A stretch of 64,000 nt of DNA from Phyllobacterium endophyticum (GCF_003010935.1 NZ_PGGN01000001.1:620001-684000); one strand, 5' to 3'. Numbered from the stretch's first letter, positions 17,356-26,680 are shown. Program-made: numbers and translations. The notes: generated by a model not told the origin, from the sequence alone.

Positions 17356-18666
17356 ATGTTAACAAGAACGCTTCTGCTCGGCGCGGCGTCGGTGCTCGCC
17401 ATGACGGGCTTCGCCTCTGCTGAAACGCTGACCATTGCCACGGTCAATAATGGCGACATGGTCCGCATGCAGAAATTGACCGACGATTTTACGAAGAAAA
17501 ATCCGGATATCCAGCTTGAGTGGGTGACGCTTGAAGAAAACGTGTTGCGTCAGCGGGTCACGACCGACATCGCAACAAAAGGCGGGCAGTACGACGTCAT
17601 GACCATCGGCACCTACGAAGTGCCGATCTGGGCCAAGCAGGGATGGCTCCTGCCGCTTGATGGTCTTGGCGCGGACTATGACAAGTCCGACCTTTTGCCG
17701 GCTATCGATGCGGCCGTGTCCGTCGACGGCAAGCTTTACGCCTCGCCGTTCTATGGCGAGAGCGCCATGGTGATGTACCGCACCGATCTCGCCGAAAAGG
17801 CCGGCGTGAAGATTTCTGAGAAGCCAACCTGGGACGAAATCGCCGACGCGGCGAGGAAGATGACTGATAAGTCCACCGAGACCTACGGCATCTGCCTGCG
17901 TGGCAAGGCAGGTTGGGGCGAGAACATGGCGCTCCTGACTGCGACTGCCAATTCGTTCGGCGCACGCTGGTTCGACGAAAAGTGGCAGCCGCAATTCGAC
18001 CAGCCCGAATGGAAGAAGGCGCTGACCTTCTACGTCGACCTTATGAAGGAAGCTGGCCCTCCCGGAGCCTCGTCCAACGGCTTCAATGAAAATCTCGCGC
18101 TCTTCCAGACAGGCAAGTGCGGCATCTGGATCGATGCGACGGTTGCTGCGTCCTTCGTAACCAACCCCAAGGACTCGAAAGTTGCCGACAAGGTGGGTTA
18201 TGCGCTCTTCCCGACCGGCGGTGTGGAGAACCATGGCAACTGGCTGTGGGCCTGGAACCTTGCCATCCCGGCAAGCACCAAGAAGGCCGAGGCGGCGCAG
18301 AAGTTCGTATCCTGGGCAACGGACAAGGCCTATACCGAGCTCGTTGCTAGCAAGGAAGGCTGGGCCAATGTTCCTCCGGGGACGCGCAAGTCGCTTTACG
18401 CCAATCCGGAATACCAGAAGGCGGCTCCCTTCGCCAAGATCACGCTCGATGCGATGAATGCAGCCAATACCACCAAGCCCAGCGTCAAGCCGGTGCCTTA
18501 TACGGGTGGTCAGTTCGTTGCCATTCCGGAGTTCCAGGGTATCGGAACGGCCGTGGGCCAGCAGTTCTCGGCGGCACTTGCCGGATCCATGAAGGTCGAT
18601 CAGGCCTTGCAGAGTGCACAGGCACTCACGACACGCGAAATGACCAAGGGCGGCTATATCAAATAG
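17356..18666 (+). CDS. smoE: Polyol (sorbitol/mannitol) ABC transporter substrate-binding protein
   Basis: 436-residue family 1 extracellular solute-binding protein. The signal peptide MLTRTLLLGAASVLAMTGFASA is followed by a mature start ETLTIATVNNGDM. The body matches the sorbitol/mannitol SmoE group, for example YDVMTIGTYEVPIWAKQGWL and GNWLWAWNLAIPAS. The ATG at 17356 follows GGGAGGA by 5 bases. It delivers polyols to SmoFG. Substrate range is inferred from the downstream polyol dehydrogenases. Confidence 0.92.
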   Translation: MLTRTLLLGAASVLAMTGFASAETLTIATVNNGDMVRMQKLTDDFTKKNPDIQLEWVTLEENVLRQRVTTDIATKGGQYDVMTIGTYEVPIWAKQGWLLPLDGLGADYDKSDLLPAIDAAVSVDGKLYASPFYGESAMVMYRTDLAEKAGVKISEKPTWDEIADAARKMTDKSTETYGICLRGKAGWGENMALLTATANSFGARWFDEKWQPQFDQPEWKKALTFYVDLMKEAGPPGASSNGFNENLALFQTGKCGIWIDATVAASFVTNPKDSKVADKVGYALFPTGGVENHGNWLWAWNLAIPASTKKAEAAQKFVSWATDKAYTELVASKEGWANVPPGTRKSLYANPEYQKAAPFAKITLDAMNAANTTKPSVKPVPYTGGQFVAIPEFQGIGTAVGQQFSAALAGSMKVDQALQSAQALTTREMTKGGYIK

Positions 18667-18681
18667 TTCGTCGATCATTCA

Positions 18682-18713
18682 GGCGGTCTCTGACGCAAAT
18701 GTCAGCGGCCGCC
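18682..18713 (+). promoter_or_regulatory. Interrupted hairpin between smoE and smoF
   Basis: GGCGG (18682-18686) pairs with CCGCC (18709-18713), and TGAC (18691-18694) with GTCA (18701-18704). Such structures between a binding-protein gene and its permease gene often protect the upstream mRNA and lower downstream expression. That role is an inference; there is no T-run. Confidence 0.4.
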
Positions 18714-18768
18714 GGAGCCCATCTTTTGCATTGTCGCCAATTGATGATTACTGCATCGGAACCTCACC

Positions 18769-19641
18769 ATGGCTACGCTTCAGACACGCGCAACCGCCCG
18801 TCTCATGATGTCGCCCGCCGTCATCCTGCTGTTTTTGTGGATGATCGTGCCGCTTGTCATGACGCTCTATTTTTCGTTCCTGCGCTACAATCTCCTGATG
18901 CCGGGAACCGAGGAATTTATCGGGTTTCTCAATTATCAGTACTTCCTAACTGACCCGGCTTTCTTCACGGCACTCGGCAACACGCTCATGCTCGTCGGCG
19001 GCACGCTGCTGATCACGGTCGTCGGCGGTGTCCTGCTGGCATTGGTGCTGGACCAGCCCTTCTGGGGCCAGGGCATCGTCCGGCTTCTGGTCATCGCACC
19101 CTTCTTCGTCATGCCGACAGTGTCGGCACTGGTGTGGAAGAATATGCTGATGCATCCGGTGAATGGCTTGTTCGCATGGATAGCCCGCTCGTTCGGTTTC
19201 CAGCCGATCGACTGGTTCGCGCAACTGCCGCTGTTTTCGATCATTCTCATCGTCGCGTGGCAGTGGCTGCCTTTCGCCACGCTGATCCTTCTGACCGCCC
19301 TGCAGTCGCTCGATGGCGAACAGATCGAAGCCGCGGAGATGGACGGCGCGGGGGCGTTCTCGCGGTTTTTCTATCTGGTGCTCCCGCATATGTCGCGCGC
19401 CATCACGGTTGTCATCCTCATTCAAACCATCTTCCTGCTCAGTGTCTTCGCGGAAATTCTGGTGACGACCAATGGCGGTCCGGGGCTGCAGACGACGAAC
19501 ATCACCTATCTGATCTACGCACAGGCGCTCCTGCAGTTCGACGTCGGCGGCGCGTCGGCTGGCGGCATCGTCGCGGTCGTCCTTGCCAACATCGTCGCGT
19601 TCTTCCTCATTCGCCTCATCGGCAAGAACCTGGAGAGGTGA
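18769..19641 (+). CDS. smoF: Polyol ABC transporter permease
   Basis: 290-residue inner-membrane permease of the MalF/UgpA class with six hydrophobic segments and the ATPase-contact EAA loop (about 185-205: EQIEAAEMDGAGAFSRFFYLVLP). It forms the membrane channel with SmoG. A 355-bp repeat element begins at its stop codon, so the usual close spacing to smoG is lost. Confidence 0.92.
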   Translation: MATLQTRATARLMMSPAVILLFLWMIVPLVMTLYFSFLRYNLLMPGTEEFIGFLNYQYFLTDPAFFTALGNTLMLVGGTLLITVVGGVLLALVLDQPFWGQGIVRLLVIAPFFVMPTVSALVWKNMLMHPVNGLFAWIARSFGFQPIDWFAQLPLFSIILIVAWQWLPFATLILLTALQSLDGEQIEAAEMDGAGAFSRFFYLVLPHMSRAITVVILIQTIFLLSVFAEILVTTNGGPGLQTTNITYLIYAQALLQFDVGGASAGGIVAVVLANIVAFFLIRLIGKNLER

Positions 19642-19996
19642 GAGCCTTTCCCGGCCATATTGACCTATTCTGACGGAGGCATGTTGTGACAAGATCAAGC
19701 AAAGACGCGAAGACCCGCACCTTTCGTGCGGGCGAGTGGCTTGGCGCCGATATTGGCGCAACAGGTCCCGTCCCACTGGTCGAACCGCATTTCTCTCGAA
19801 ATGTGGATAATGCGACCAGCGGGTTTGAAAGCTTGTTGGTTTGCAAAGCAAACCAACGGCTGGGTTTCCGGCTGACGGACACCCGCTTTGTCAGGCGGCT
19901 TCGTCCGATGAACCACATCGACCTCGCCACCTTCCGCGCGGATTGTCTCGCCAGCCGAGAAACAGAATACGGCCAATATGGCCGGGAAAGGCTCTA
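19641..19996 (+). repeat. MITE-like structured intergenic repeat, copy A (inside smo operon)
   Basis: About 355 bp with imperfect terminal inverted repeats of roughly 30 bp: left end AGAGCCTTTCCCGGCCATAT (19641 on), right end its near complement up to 19995. The core, about 19772-19967, is closely similar to an inverted copy at 39314-39510. The core folds. Stem 1: GGTCG/CGACC around CCGCATTTC/GAAATGTGG (19778-19817). Stem 2: GTTGGTTTGC, loop AAA, GCAAACCAAC (19835-19857). Stem 1 differs from copy B by paired, compensating changes. No transposase is present, and short open frames inside do not keep frame between copies. Its right end lies 5 bases before the smoG ATG. Confidence 0.8.
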
Positions 19997-20000
19997 AGCC

Positions 20001-20831
20001 ATGGCCCGCGCAGTCACACCTCGCCGCAAGCTGATATTCACCATCGTCGGCTGGAGCATCGGCTTTCTGATCTTTTTCCCGATCCTGTGGACGTTCCTTA
20101 CCAGCTTCAAGTCGGAAGGGACCGCGATCGCCACGCCTCCGCAATTCCTGTTCTTCGATTGGACCCTGGAAAACTATCATGAGGTGCAAAGCCGGTCGGA
20201 CTACATGAAACACGTCATCAATTCCGTGGTGATCTCGGTCGGATCGACGCTCATCGGTCTGGCACTTGCCATTCCAGCCGCATGGGCGATGGCGTTCTCG
20301 CCCACGAAGCGCACCAAGGACGTGCTGATGTGGATGCTCTCCACCAAGATGATGCCGCCGGTCGGCGTGCTTGTACCGCTCTATCTGATCTTCCGCGACT
20401 GGGGCCTGCTGGACACGCGGCTTGGTCTCGTAGCTATCCTGACGATGATCAATCTGCCGATCATCGTCTGGATGCTCTATACGTATTTCAAGGAAATCCC
20501 GGGTGAGATTCTCGAAGCAGCGCGCATGGATGGCGCGTCGCTGATGAAGGAGATCGTCTATGTGCTGACGCCCATGGCTGTGCCGGGAATCGCGTCGACC
20601 ATGCTGCTCAATATCATTCTCGCATGGAACGAGGCGTTCTGGACGTTGAACCTGACAGCCGCGAATGCTGCCCCGCTCACCGCGTTCATCGCATCCTACT
20701 CCAGTCCTGAAGGTCTGTTCTGGGCCAAGTTGTCGGCCGCATCTACCATGGCAATTGCGCCGATCCTGATCATGGGATGGTTCAGCCAAAAGCAGTTGGT
20801 GCGCGGCCTGACCTTCGGCGCCGTGAAATAA
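20001..20831 (+). CDS. smoG: Polyol ABC transporter permease
   Basis: 276-residue permease of the MalG/UgpE class with six membrane segments and the EAA loop [20 protein letters not shown] at about 170-190. It pairs with SmoF. The ATG at 20001 comes 5 bases after the end of the repeat element, so the ribosome-site-like AAAGG (19987-19991) belongs to the repeat's terminal sequence. Confidence 0.92.
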   Translation: MARAVTPRRKLIFTIVGWSIGFLIFFPILWTFLTSFKSEGTAIATPPQFLFFDWTLENYHEVQSRSDYMKHVINSVVISVGSTLIGLALAIPAAWAMAFSPTKRTKDVLMWMLSTKMMPPVGVLVPLYLIFRDWGLLDTRLGLVAILTMINLPIIVWMLYTYFKEIPGEILEAARMDGASLMKEIVYVLTPMAVPGIASTMLLNIILAWNEAFWTLNLTAANAAPLTAFIASYSSPEGLFWAKLSAASTMAIAPILIMGWFSQKQLVRGLTFGAVK

Positions 20832-20842
20832 GGGGGAATATT

Positions 20843-21841
20843 ATGGGAAGCATCACACTCGAGAAAGTATCGAAGTCATTCGGAACCACGTCGGTTATTC
20901 CGGAGATCGATCTTGAAATCGTCGATGGAGAATTCGTTGTCTTCGTCGGTCCCTCCGGTTGTGGCAAGTCCACGCTCCTGCGGATGATTGCCGGTCTCGA
21001 AGATCTGAGCGGCGGCCGCATCATCATCGACGGCAAGGATATGTCGAGCGAGGCGCCTGCCAGGCGCGGCCTCTCAATGGTATTCCAGTCCTATGCGCTT
21101 TATCCGCATATGAGCGTCTACGGCAACATCGCGTTTCCCCTGAAGATGGATGGCCAGGACAAGGCTGCGATCGACAAGAAGGTCAAGGACGCGGCGCATA
21201 TCCTCAATCTCACCAACTATCTCGATCGCCGTCCCGGGCAACTCTCCGGTGGCCAGCGCCAGCGCGTTGCCATCGGCCGTGCAATCGTGCGCCAGCCCAA
21301 GGCTTTCCTCTTCGACGAGCCGCTATCCAATCTCGATGCGGCGCTGCGCGGGAATATGCGGCTGGAGATCAGCGATCTGCATCACCAGCTGAAAACGACG
21401 ATGATTTACGTCACCCACGATCAGGTGGAAGCGATGACCATGGCCGACAAGATCGTGGTGCTCAACGCCGGAAGGATCGAACAGGTCGGATCGCCACTCG
21501 AACTTTACCGCAGTCCGAGAAATGTCTTCGTTGCCGGGTTCATCGGCTCACCCCGCATGAACCTCATCGAGGGACAGGAAGCGGCCAGGCAGAACGCGGT
21601 CACACTCGGTGTGCGGCCGGAACATGTCCGTATCTCAAAGACAGAGGGTACCTGGAAAGGCACCGTTGGAGTGACGGAACACCTCGGTTCCGACACCTTC
21701 ATCCACGTGCAGGCTGACGGGATCGGCAAGATCACCGTTCGGACCGATGGAGATTTCACGACCGAATTCGGGCAGCAAGTTTTTCTGACGCCCGAGGCGG
21801 CGCGGCTGCATCGCTTCGACGCGAATGGCCAGGCAATCTGA
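20843..21841 (+). CDS. smoK: Polyol ABC transporter ATP-binding protein
   Basis: 332-residue MalK/UgpC-type ATPase: Walker [11 protein letters not shown]-loop [14 protein letters not shown], signature [14 protein letters not shown], Walker [14 protein letters not shown], then a C-terminal TOBE-type regulatory domain (about 240-332). The ATG at 20843 has AGGGGGA 5 bases upstream. It energises SmoEFG. Confidence 0.93.
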   Translation: MGSITLEKVSKSFGTTSVIPEIDLEIVDGEFVVFVGPSGCGKSTLLRMIAGLEDLSGGRIIIDGKDMSSEAPARRGLSMVFQSYALYPHMSVYGNIAFPLKMDGQDKAAIDKKVKDAAHILNLTNYLDRRPGQLSGGQRQRVAIGRAIVRQPKAFLFDEPLSNLDAALRGNMRLEISDLHHQLKTTMIYVTHDQVEAMTMADKIVVLNAGRIEQVGSPLELYRSPRNVFVAGFIGSPRMNLIEGQEAARQNAVTLGVRPEHVRISKTEGTWKGTVGVTEHLGSDTFIHVQADGIGKITVRTDGDFTTEFGQQVFLTPEAARLHRFDANGQAI

Positions 21842-21913
21842 GAAATTGCAGGAACGTGGGACCGGGTTTCCGCAATTGCAACAAAGTAGAGCAGGACAAG
21901 ACAGGTAGTTGAA

Positions 21914-22690
21914 ATGAACAGACTGGCAGGCAAGACGGCATTCATCACAGGTTCGGCGCGTGGCATCGGTCGTTCGTTCGCGGCGGCCTATATAGGCGAG
22001 GGAGCAGCCCATGTGGTGATCGCCGATATCGATCTGGAGCGTGCGCAGCAGACGGCGCGGGAGCTTGGCAGTCAAGCCCATGCCGTGAAATTGGATGTCA
22101 CGAACCAGGCCTCCATCGATGCCGCGGTAAACGAAACGGTCGAAAAGTTTGGCGGTATCGACGTTCTGGTAAACAACGCTGCCTTGTTCGATCTGGCGCC
22201 GATTGTCGAAATCACCCGCGAAAGCTACGAGAAGCTCTTCGCCGTCAATTTTTCCGGTACGCTCTTCACATTGCAGGCAGTCGCAAAGACGATGATCGCA
22301 CGCGGCAAGGGCGGCAAGATCATCAACATGGCCAGTCAGGCGGGACGCCGCGGCGAGCCGCTCGTGGCGATCTACTGCGCCACCAAGGCGGCCGTCATCA
22401 GCCTGACCCAGTCCGCCGGCCTCAACCTGATCGAACACGGTATCAACGTGAATGCAATCGCCCCAGGAGTGGTCGACGGCGAACACTGGGAAGGCGTCGA
22501 TGCACTTTTTGCCAAATATGAAAACAGGCCACGCGGCGAGAAGAAGCGCCTCGTCGGCGAGGCCGTGCCCTATGGCCGCATGGGTACCGCCGAAGATTTG
22601 ACTGGTATGGCGATTTTCCTCGCGAGCAGCGAGAGCGATTACATCGTCGCGCAAACCTACAATGTCGACGGCGGCAACTGGATGAGCTGA
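21914..22690 (+). CDS. smoS: Sorbitol (L-iditol) 2-dehydrogenase, short-chain type
   Basis: 258-residue short-chain dehydrogenase: NAD site TGSARGIGR near residue 12, VNNAA near 88, catalytic Ser-Tyr-Lys with YCATKAA near 155-161, and the C-terminal VDGGNWMS. SmoS oxidises D-glucitol to D-fructose and related polyols with NAD. Its place between smoK and mtlK is the conserved order. Activity on ribitol or other pentitols cannot be excluded, given the kinase downstream. Confidence 0.88.
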   Translation: MNRLAGKTAFITGSARGIGRSFAAAYIGEGAAHVVIADIDLERAQQTARELGSQAHAVKLDVTNQASIDAAVNETVEKFGGIDVLVNNAALFDLAPIVEITRESYEKLFAVNFSGTLFTLQAVAKTMIARGKGGKIINMASQAGRRGEPLVAIYCATKAAVISLTQSAGLNLIEHGINVNAIAPGVVDGEHWEGVDALFAKYENRPRGEKKRLVGEAVPYGRMGTAEDLTGMAIFLASSESDYIVAQTYNVDGGNWMS

Positions 22691-22764
22691 GTTATCTTCC
22701 CCTTGTGGGAGAGAAAACTCGGCACCTCTACGGCCACTTTATTACTAATGAAAGGGTAGGCCCG

Positions 22765-24243
22765 ATGACGATCAAACTCTCGAAAGCCGCACTAGCGAAC
22801 CTGCCGGCCAATATCGGCGTTCCCGGCTACGATCAGTCCGACCTGACGGCCGGTATCATCCATTTCGGCATTGGAAATTTTCATCGCGCCCATCAGGCCG
22901 TCTATCTCGATGCATTGTTCAACGCCGGCACGGATCATGAATGGGGCCTCGTTGGCGCAGGTGTCCTGGCCTCCGACGAGGTCATGCGCCAGAAACTCGA
23001 GGCACAGGATTGGCTGACCACCGTCGTCGAGCAGGATAGCGGCCACCGGACGGCGCACGTTACTTCCTCCATGATCGATTACCTCCAGCCCGGCGATAGC
23101 GCCACTATCATCGCGCGCCTTGCCGATCCGCAGATCCGCATCGTTTCGATGACCATTACCGAGGGCGGCTATTTCATCGATCCCGCGTCCGGTGTTTTCA
23201 ATCCGCAACATCCGGCGATTGCGGCAGATGCGGCGGACATTACAACTCCTCAAACCGTTTTCGGTCTGATCCTTGCCGGCTTGATCCGCCGCCGCAACGA
23301 AGGAACCGCGCCGTTTACCGTAATGTCCTGTGACAATATACCGGGCAATGGCCATGTGACGTGCGATGCGGTCAGCGGCCTTGCGGCACTCATCGACGCC
23401 AACCTCGCGGAATGGATCAGGCATGCCGTTGCATTCCCCAACAGTATGGTGGATCGCATAACTCCCGCCACCACCGACCGCGAGCGCGAGCTTCTGGCGG
23501 CCGATTTCGGCATAGAGGATAATTGGCCCGTGTTCTGCGAACCGTTCAAGCAATGGGTGCTCGAGGACAAGTTCCCCATGGGGAGACCCGCGCTCGAGAA
23601 AGTCGGCGTTACCTTCGTCGACGATGTGGCACCTTACGAACTGATGAAGATCCGCATCCTCAACGGCGGCCATGCGGCGATCGCTTATCCGGCAGCCTTG
23701 ATGGACATTCATTTCGTGCACGAAGCGATGGAGGAGCCGCTTGTCCGCGACTTCCTGGCAAAGCTCGAGCGTGAAGAGATCATCCCGGTCCTGCCCGCCG
23801 TGCCGGGCATGCCCTTCGACGAATATTTCGACCTCATCGTGCGGCGGTTCTCCAATCCTAAGATCGGCGATACGATCCAGCGCCTTTGCCAGGACGGCTC
23901 CAACCGCCAGCCCAAATTCGTGCTGCCGACGACGGCAGACCGGCTGAGGGCCGGCAGGAGCGTCACCGGCCTGTCGCTCGTATCGGCGCTGTGGTGCCGC
24001 TTCTGCGCGGGCACGACCGATTCCGGCAAGCCGACGAACTATCTCGATGCAAGCGCCGAACGCTTGAAGGTTGAAGCGCTGAAGGCTAAGGATGATCCCA
24101 AGGCATTCCTCGCGATGACCGACATCTTCGGTGAGGTCGGTACATCGCCGATATTTGTCGAATCTTTCTCGCGGATACTCCGCACACTCTGGGACAAAGG
24201 CGCCCGGGAGACCCTCAAGCTCTACCTGGACGACAAGCTTTGA
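22765..24243 (+). CDS. mtlK: Mannitol 2-dehydrogenase family (long-chain polyol dehydrogenase)
   Basis: 492-residue long-chain polyol dehydrogenase. The N-terminal Rossmann region opens with IIHFGIGNFHRAHQAVYLD, and the catalytic domain carries MKIRILNGGHAAIAYPA at about 300. The family oxidises D-mannitol to fructose and often D-arabinitol to D-xylulose. The ATG at 22765 follows AAAGGGTAGG; an in-frame upstream ATG at 22705 lies in a repeat-like spacer. Co-transcribed with smo genes by orientation and spacing. Confidence 0.9.
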   Translation: MTIKLSKAALANLPANIGVPGYDQSDLTAGIIHFGIGNFHRAHQAVYLDALFNAGTDHEWGLVGAGVLASDEVMRQKLEAQDWLTTVVEQDSGHRTAHVTSSMIDYLQPGDSATIIARLADPQIRIVSMTITEGGYFIDPASGVFNPQHPAIAADAADITTPQTVFGLILAGLIRRRNEGTAPFTVMSCDNIPGNGHVTCDAVSGLAALIDANLAEWIRHAVAFPNSMVDRITPATTDRERELLAADFGIEDNWPVFCEPFKQWVLEDKFPMGRPALEKVGVTFVDDVAPYELMKIRILNGGHAAIAYPAALMDIHFVHEAMEEPLVRDFLAKLEREEIIPVLPAVPGMPFDEYFDLIVRRFSNPKIGDTIQRLCQDGSNRQPKFVLPTTADRLRAGRSVTGLSLVSALWCRFCAGTTDSGKPTNYLDASAERLKVEALKAKDDPKAFLAMTDIFGEVGTSPIFVESFSRILRTLWDKGARETLKLYLDDKL

Positions 24244-24244
24244 C

Positions 24245-24928
24245 ATGACGAAACCGGATCTCATTATTTTCGATTGCGACGGCGTCCTTGTTGATAGCGA
24301 ACCGATATCCATCGCCGTCCTCCTTGATATGATCACCAGGAGCGGCGTTACCATGTCCGAGGACGATGCCTATGATCGCTTCCTTGGGCGCAGCATGACG
24401 ACGATCAGCAAGGTGCTGCACGAAGATTACGGTTTCGCCGCAAGCGAGGCCGATCTCGATGAGATGCGGGCAAATCTCTTTGCACGTTTCGAGCTCGATC
24501 TGCAGCCTATACCGGGTATTGCGGAGACTTTGCGCAGGCTCGATGTACCGCGCTGCGTGGCTTCGTCGAGCCAGCCGGACCGCATTCGCCTGTCGCTGAA
24601 ACTGACAGGGCTGCTCGACCTCCTCGATCCGCACATTTTCAGTGCGACCATGGTCAAGCACGGGAAGCCGGCGCCGGACCTCTTTCTCCTTGCTGCAAAA
24701 ACGATGAAAGTCGATCCGAAGGATTGCATCGTGGTCGAAGACAGCCCGGCAGGGATCGAAGCTGCAAAAAGCGCCGGAATGCGGGTTTTCGCATTCACTG
24801 GCGGCACACACTCGCGCGGCGGGCGGCTGGAGGCTGCACTTGCGTCCCGCAACCCGGACCGTATATTCAGCGACATGTTGGAGTTGCCGGGCTTGCTCAT
24901 GCAGGAAGCCACACCGAAAGTTCTTTGA
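24245..24928 (+). CDS. HAD-superfamily sugar phosphatase or phosphoglucomutase-like hydrolase
   Basis: 227-residue HAD hydrolase, subfamily IA: motif I IIFDCDGVLVDSE near residue 8, a helical cap with the FLGRSM region, motif II VASSSQP, motif III KHGKPAPDLF and motif IV VVEDSPAGIEAA. It acts on a phosphorylated sugar or polyol, but the exact substrate cannot be told. It starts one base after the mtlK stop and overlaps the kinase start, so it is part of the operon. It may remove dead-end sugar phosphates. Confidence 0.85.
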   Translation: MTKPDLIIFDCDGVLVDSEPISIAVLLDMITRSGVTMSEDDAYDRFLGRSMTTISKVLHEDYGFAASEADLDEMRANLFARFELDLQPIPGIAETLRRLDVPRCVASSSQPDRIRLSLKLTGLLDLLDPHIFSATMVKHGKPAPDLFLLAAKTMKVDPKDCIVVEDSPAGIEAAKSAGMRVFAFTGGTHSRGGRLEAALASRNPDRIFSDMLELPGLLMQEATPKVL

Positions 24929-26529
24929 TGGCCGGAGCAATAGGCTCTCGATATGTCTGTGCTGTAGATGTCGGGACAGGTAGCGCGCGTGCGGGCATCC
25001 TCGACGCCGGGGGAAATCTCCTTGGCCGCGTCGAGCACCCGATTTTGATGAACAGGCCGCTTGCCGATCATGCGGAACATGATTCCGAAGACATCTGGAA
25101 ATCCGTATGCATCGCCGTACGCGGCGCTCTTGCTGCCTCGAAGGTCGATCCCTCTCACGTCGTTGGCATTAGCTTCGATGCCACCTGTTCGCTGGTCGTC
25201 AGGGATACGGAGGGCAAGCCTTTGTCCGTCTCGACCTCCGGCGAGAACAGGTGGGATACAATCGTCTGGCTTGACCATCGCGCGCTTGATGAGGCGGATG
25301 AATGCACGGCCACCGGTCACAGGGTGCTGAGCTATCTCGGCGGCGTGATGTCGCCGGAAATGCAGACACCGAAACTGATGTGGCTCAAGCGGCACTTGCC
25401 GGAAACCTGGAACAGAGCCGGGTATTTCTTCGATCTTGCCGACTATCTCGGCTGGAAAGCAACTGGATCGCTCGTCCGGTCACAGTGCACGCTTACGTGC
25501 AAATGGACCTATCTGGCACATGAGGAAAGAGGCTGGCAGCCGGACTACCTCGAGGCCGTCGGTCTGTCCGACATGGTGGAGAGGGGCAATCTGCCCGAAC
25601 TCGCGTCCGCAGTCGGTACCGATATCGGACCGCTGACGCTTGAAGCGGCAACCGCGCTCGGGCTGACCACGTCCTGCCACGTCGGGGCGGGGTTGATCGA
25701 CGCCTATGCCGGCGCTCTCGGTGTCCTCGGTGGCTTTGCCGGCGATCTTGCGCAGATCGATCGCCATCTTGCGCTGATCGCGGGCACGTCCAGTTGCCTC
25801 ATGGCTCTGTCGCGCGAGCCGATTTCGTTCAGCGGCGGATGGGGGCCCTATCATGGCGTCGCCCTGCCCGATGTCTGGCTTAGCGAGGGCGGACAGTCCG
25901 TGACCGGAGCGCTCCTCGATCATGTCACCCGCTGGCATGGTGCAGTTGGCGAACCGAACCCCGCCCTGCACAAGAAAATCACCGAGCGCATCGTTGAATT
26001 GCGCGCGCAGGAAGGGCCGGACCTCGCCAGCCGCCTGCACGTCCTGCCGGACTTCCATGGCAATCGCTCGCCTCTCGCCGATCCGCACGCGGTGGGTGTG
26101 ATCAGCGGCCTTACCCTCGATGCATCGTTCGACAGCCTTTGCCGCCTCTACTGGCGCACCTGCGTCGCAATCGCGCTGGGTGTCCGGCATATCCTCGATG
26201 CGCTGAACGACAGGGGCTATGCCATCGACACCATGCATGTGACGGGCGGCCACACCAAGAGCCCGCTGCTGATGGAGCTTTATGCGGACGCCACCGGTTG
26301 CACCGTCATAACCTCGGCGGCAGAAGATGCGGTGCTGCTCGGCACTGCAATGGTTGCGGCGACGGCCGCCGGCATCTACCCCGATCTGCCTGCTGCATGT
26401 ATCGCGATGAAACAGGGCGGCCATGCCCGCCAGCCGAACCCGGCCGCTCGGGATCGTCTAGACCGCGATTACCGTATTTTCCTCGAAATGCATGCCCAGC
26501 GGAAAGTGTTGGACGCGCTGCAGTCCTAG
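24928..26529 (+). CDS. FGGY carbohydrate kinase, D-ribulokinase-like
   Basis: 533-residue FGGY kinase. The N-terminal phosphate loop DVGTGSARAG and the blocks GISFDATCSLVV, GGVMSPEMQTPKLMWLK and CTLTCKWTYLAHEE are those of the D-ribulose kinase group rather than of glycerol or xylulose kinases. The second nucleotide block is MHVTGGHTKSPLLMELYAD. The ATG overlaps the HAD stop, which fixes the start. In this operon it would phosphorylate a ketose made by SmoS or MtlK, most simply D-ribulose from ribitol. Its TAG stop lies inside the CTAG end of a 155-bp repeat. Confidence 0.85.
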   Translation: MAGAIGSRYVCAVDVGTGSARAGILDAGGNLLGRVEHPILMNRPLADHAEHDSEDIWKSVCIAVRGALAASKVDPSHVVGISFDATCSLVVRDTEGKPLSVSTSGENRWDTIVWLDHRALDEADECTATGHRVLSYLGGVMSPEMQTPKLMWLKRHLPETWNRAGYFFDLADYLGWKATGSLVRSQCTLTCKWTYLAHEERGWQPDYLEAVGLSDMVERGNLPELASAVGTDIGPLTLEAATALGLTTSCHVGAGLIDAYAGALGVLGGFAGDLAQIDRHLALIAGTSSCLMALSREPISFSGGWGPYHGVALPDVWLSEGGQSVTGALLDHVTRWHGAVGEPNPALHKKITERIVELRAQEGPDLASRLHVLPDFHGNRSPLADPHAVGVISGLTLDASFDSLCRLYWRTCVAIALGVRHILDALNDRGYAIDTMHVTGGHTKSPLLMELYADATGCTVITSAAEDAVLLGTAMVAATAAGIYPDLPAACIAMKQGGHARQPNPAARDRLDRDYRIFLEMHAQRKVLDALQS

Positions 26530-26680
26530 AGACGGCTCCGACTATCTCTCCCGTTGTGGAAAATCCAAGTGAGGGGGTAGTTCAGCGAGGCAAACCCCCT
26601 CTCATTTCCAGCACTTAGCAAGGCCAAGATGCTGAAATCGCATTCTCCCCCACAAGGAGGGGAGATAAGACAGTCTCTAG
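26526..26680. repeat. 155-bp CTAG-ended palindromic intergenic element
   Basis: The stretch between the converging kinase and polA genes is one inverted-repeat element. It begins CTAGAGAC (26526) and ends GTCTCTAG (26680). Inside each end is a TATCTC(T/C)CC...TTGTGG block, and in the centre a strong stem, about GTGAGGGGGT against ACCCCCTCTCAT (26569-26604). The TAG stops of both flanking genes lie in the terminal CTAG. It resembles the palindromic mosaic repeats known between rhizobial genes, and may end transcription from both sides. Confidence 0.7.

Noticed and set aside
19686..19997. 103-codon frame inside repeat copy A
   Set aside because: Frame is not kept between the two copies of the repeat (matching peptide pieces fall in different frames), while base pairing is kept, so it is not treated as a protein.
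24131..24244. Upstream in-frame extension of the HAD phosphatase into mtlK
   Set aside because: The ATG at 24245 directly precedes motif I at the normal distance; the extension is a shadow of the mtlK coding sequence.
22792..24354. 520-codon minus-strand frame opposite mtlK
   Set aside because: Antisense shadow of a strongly supported polyol dehydrogenase gene; composition biased and no motif.
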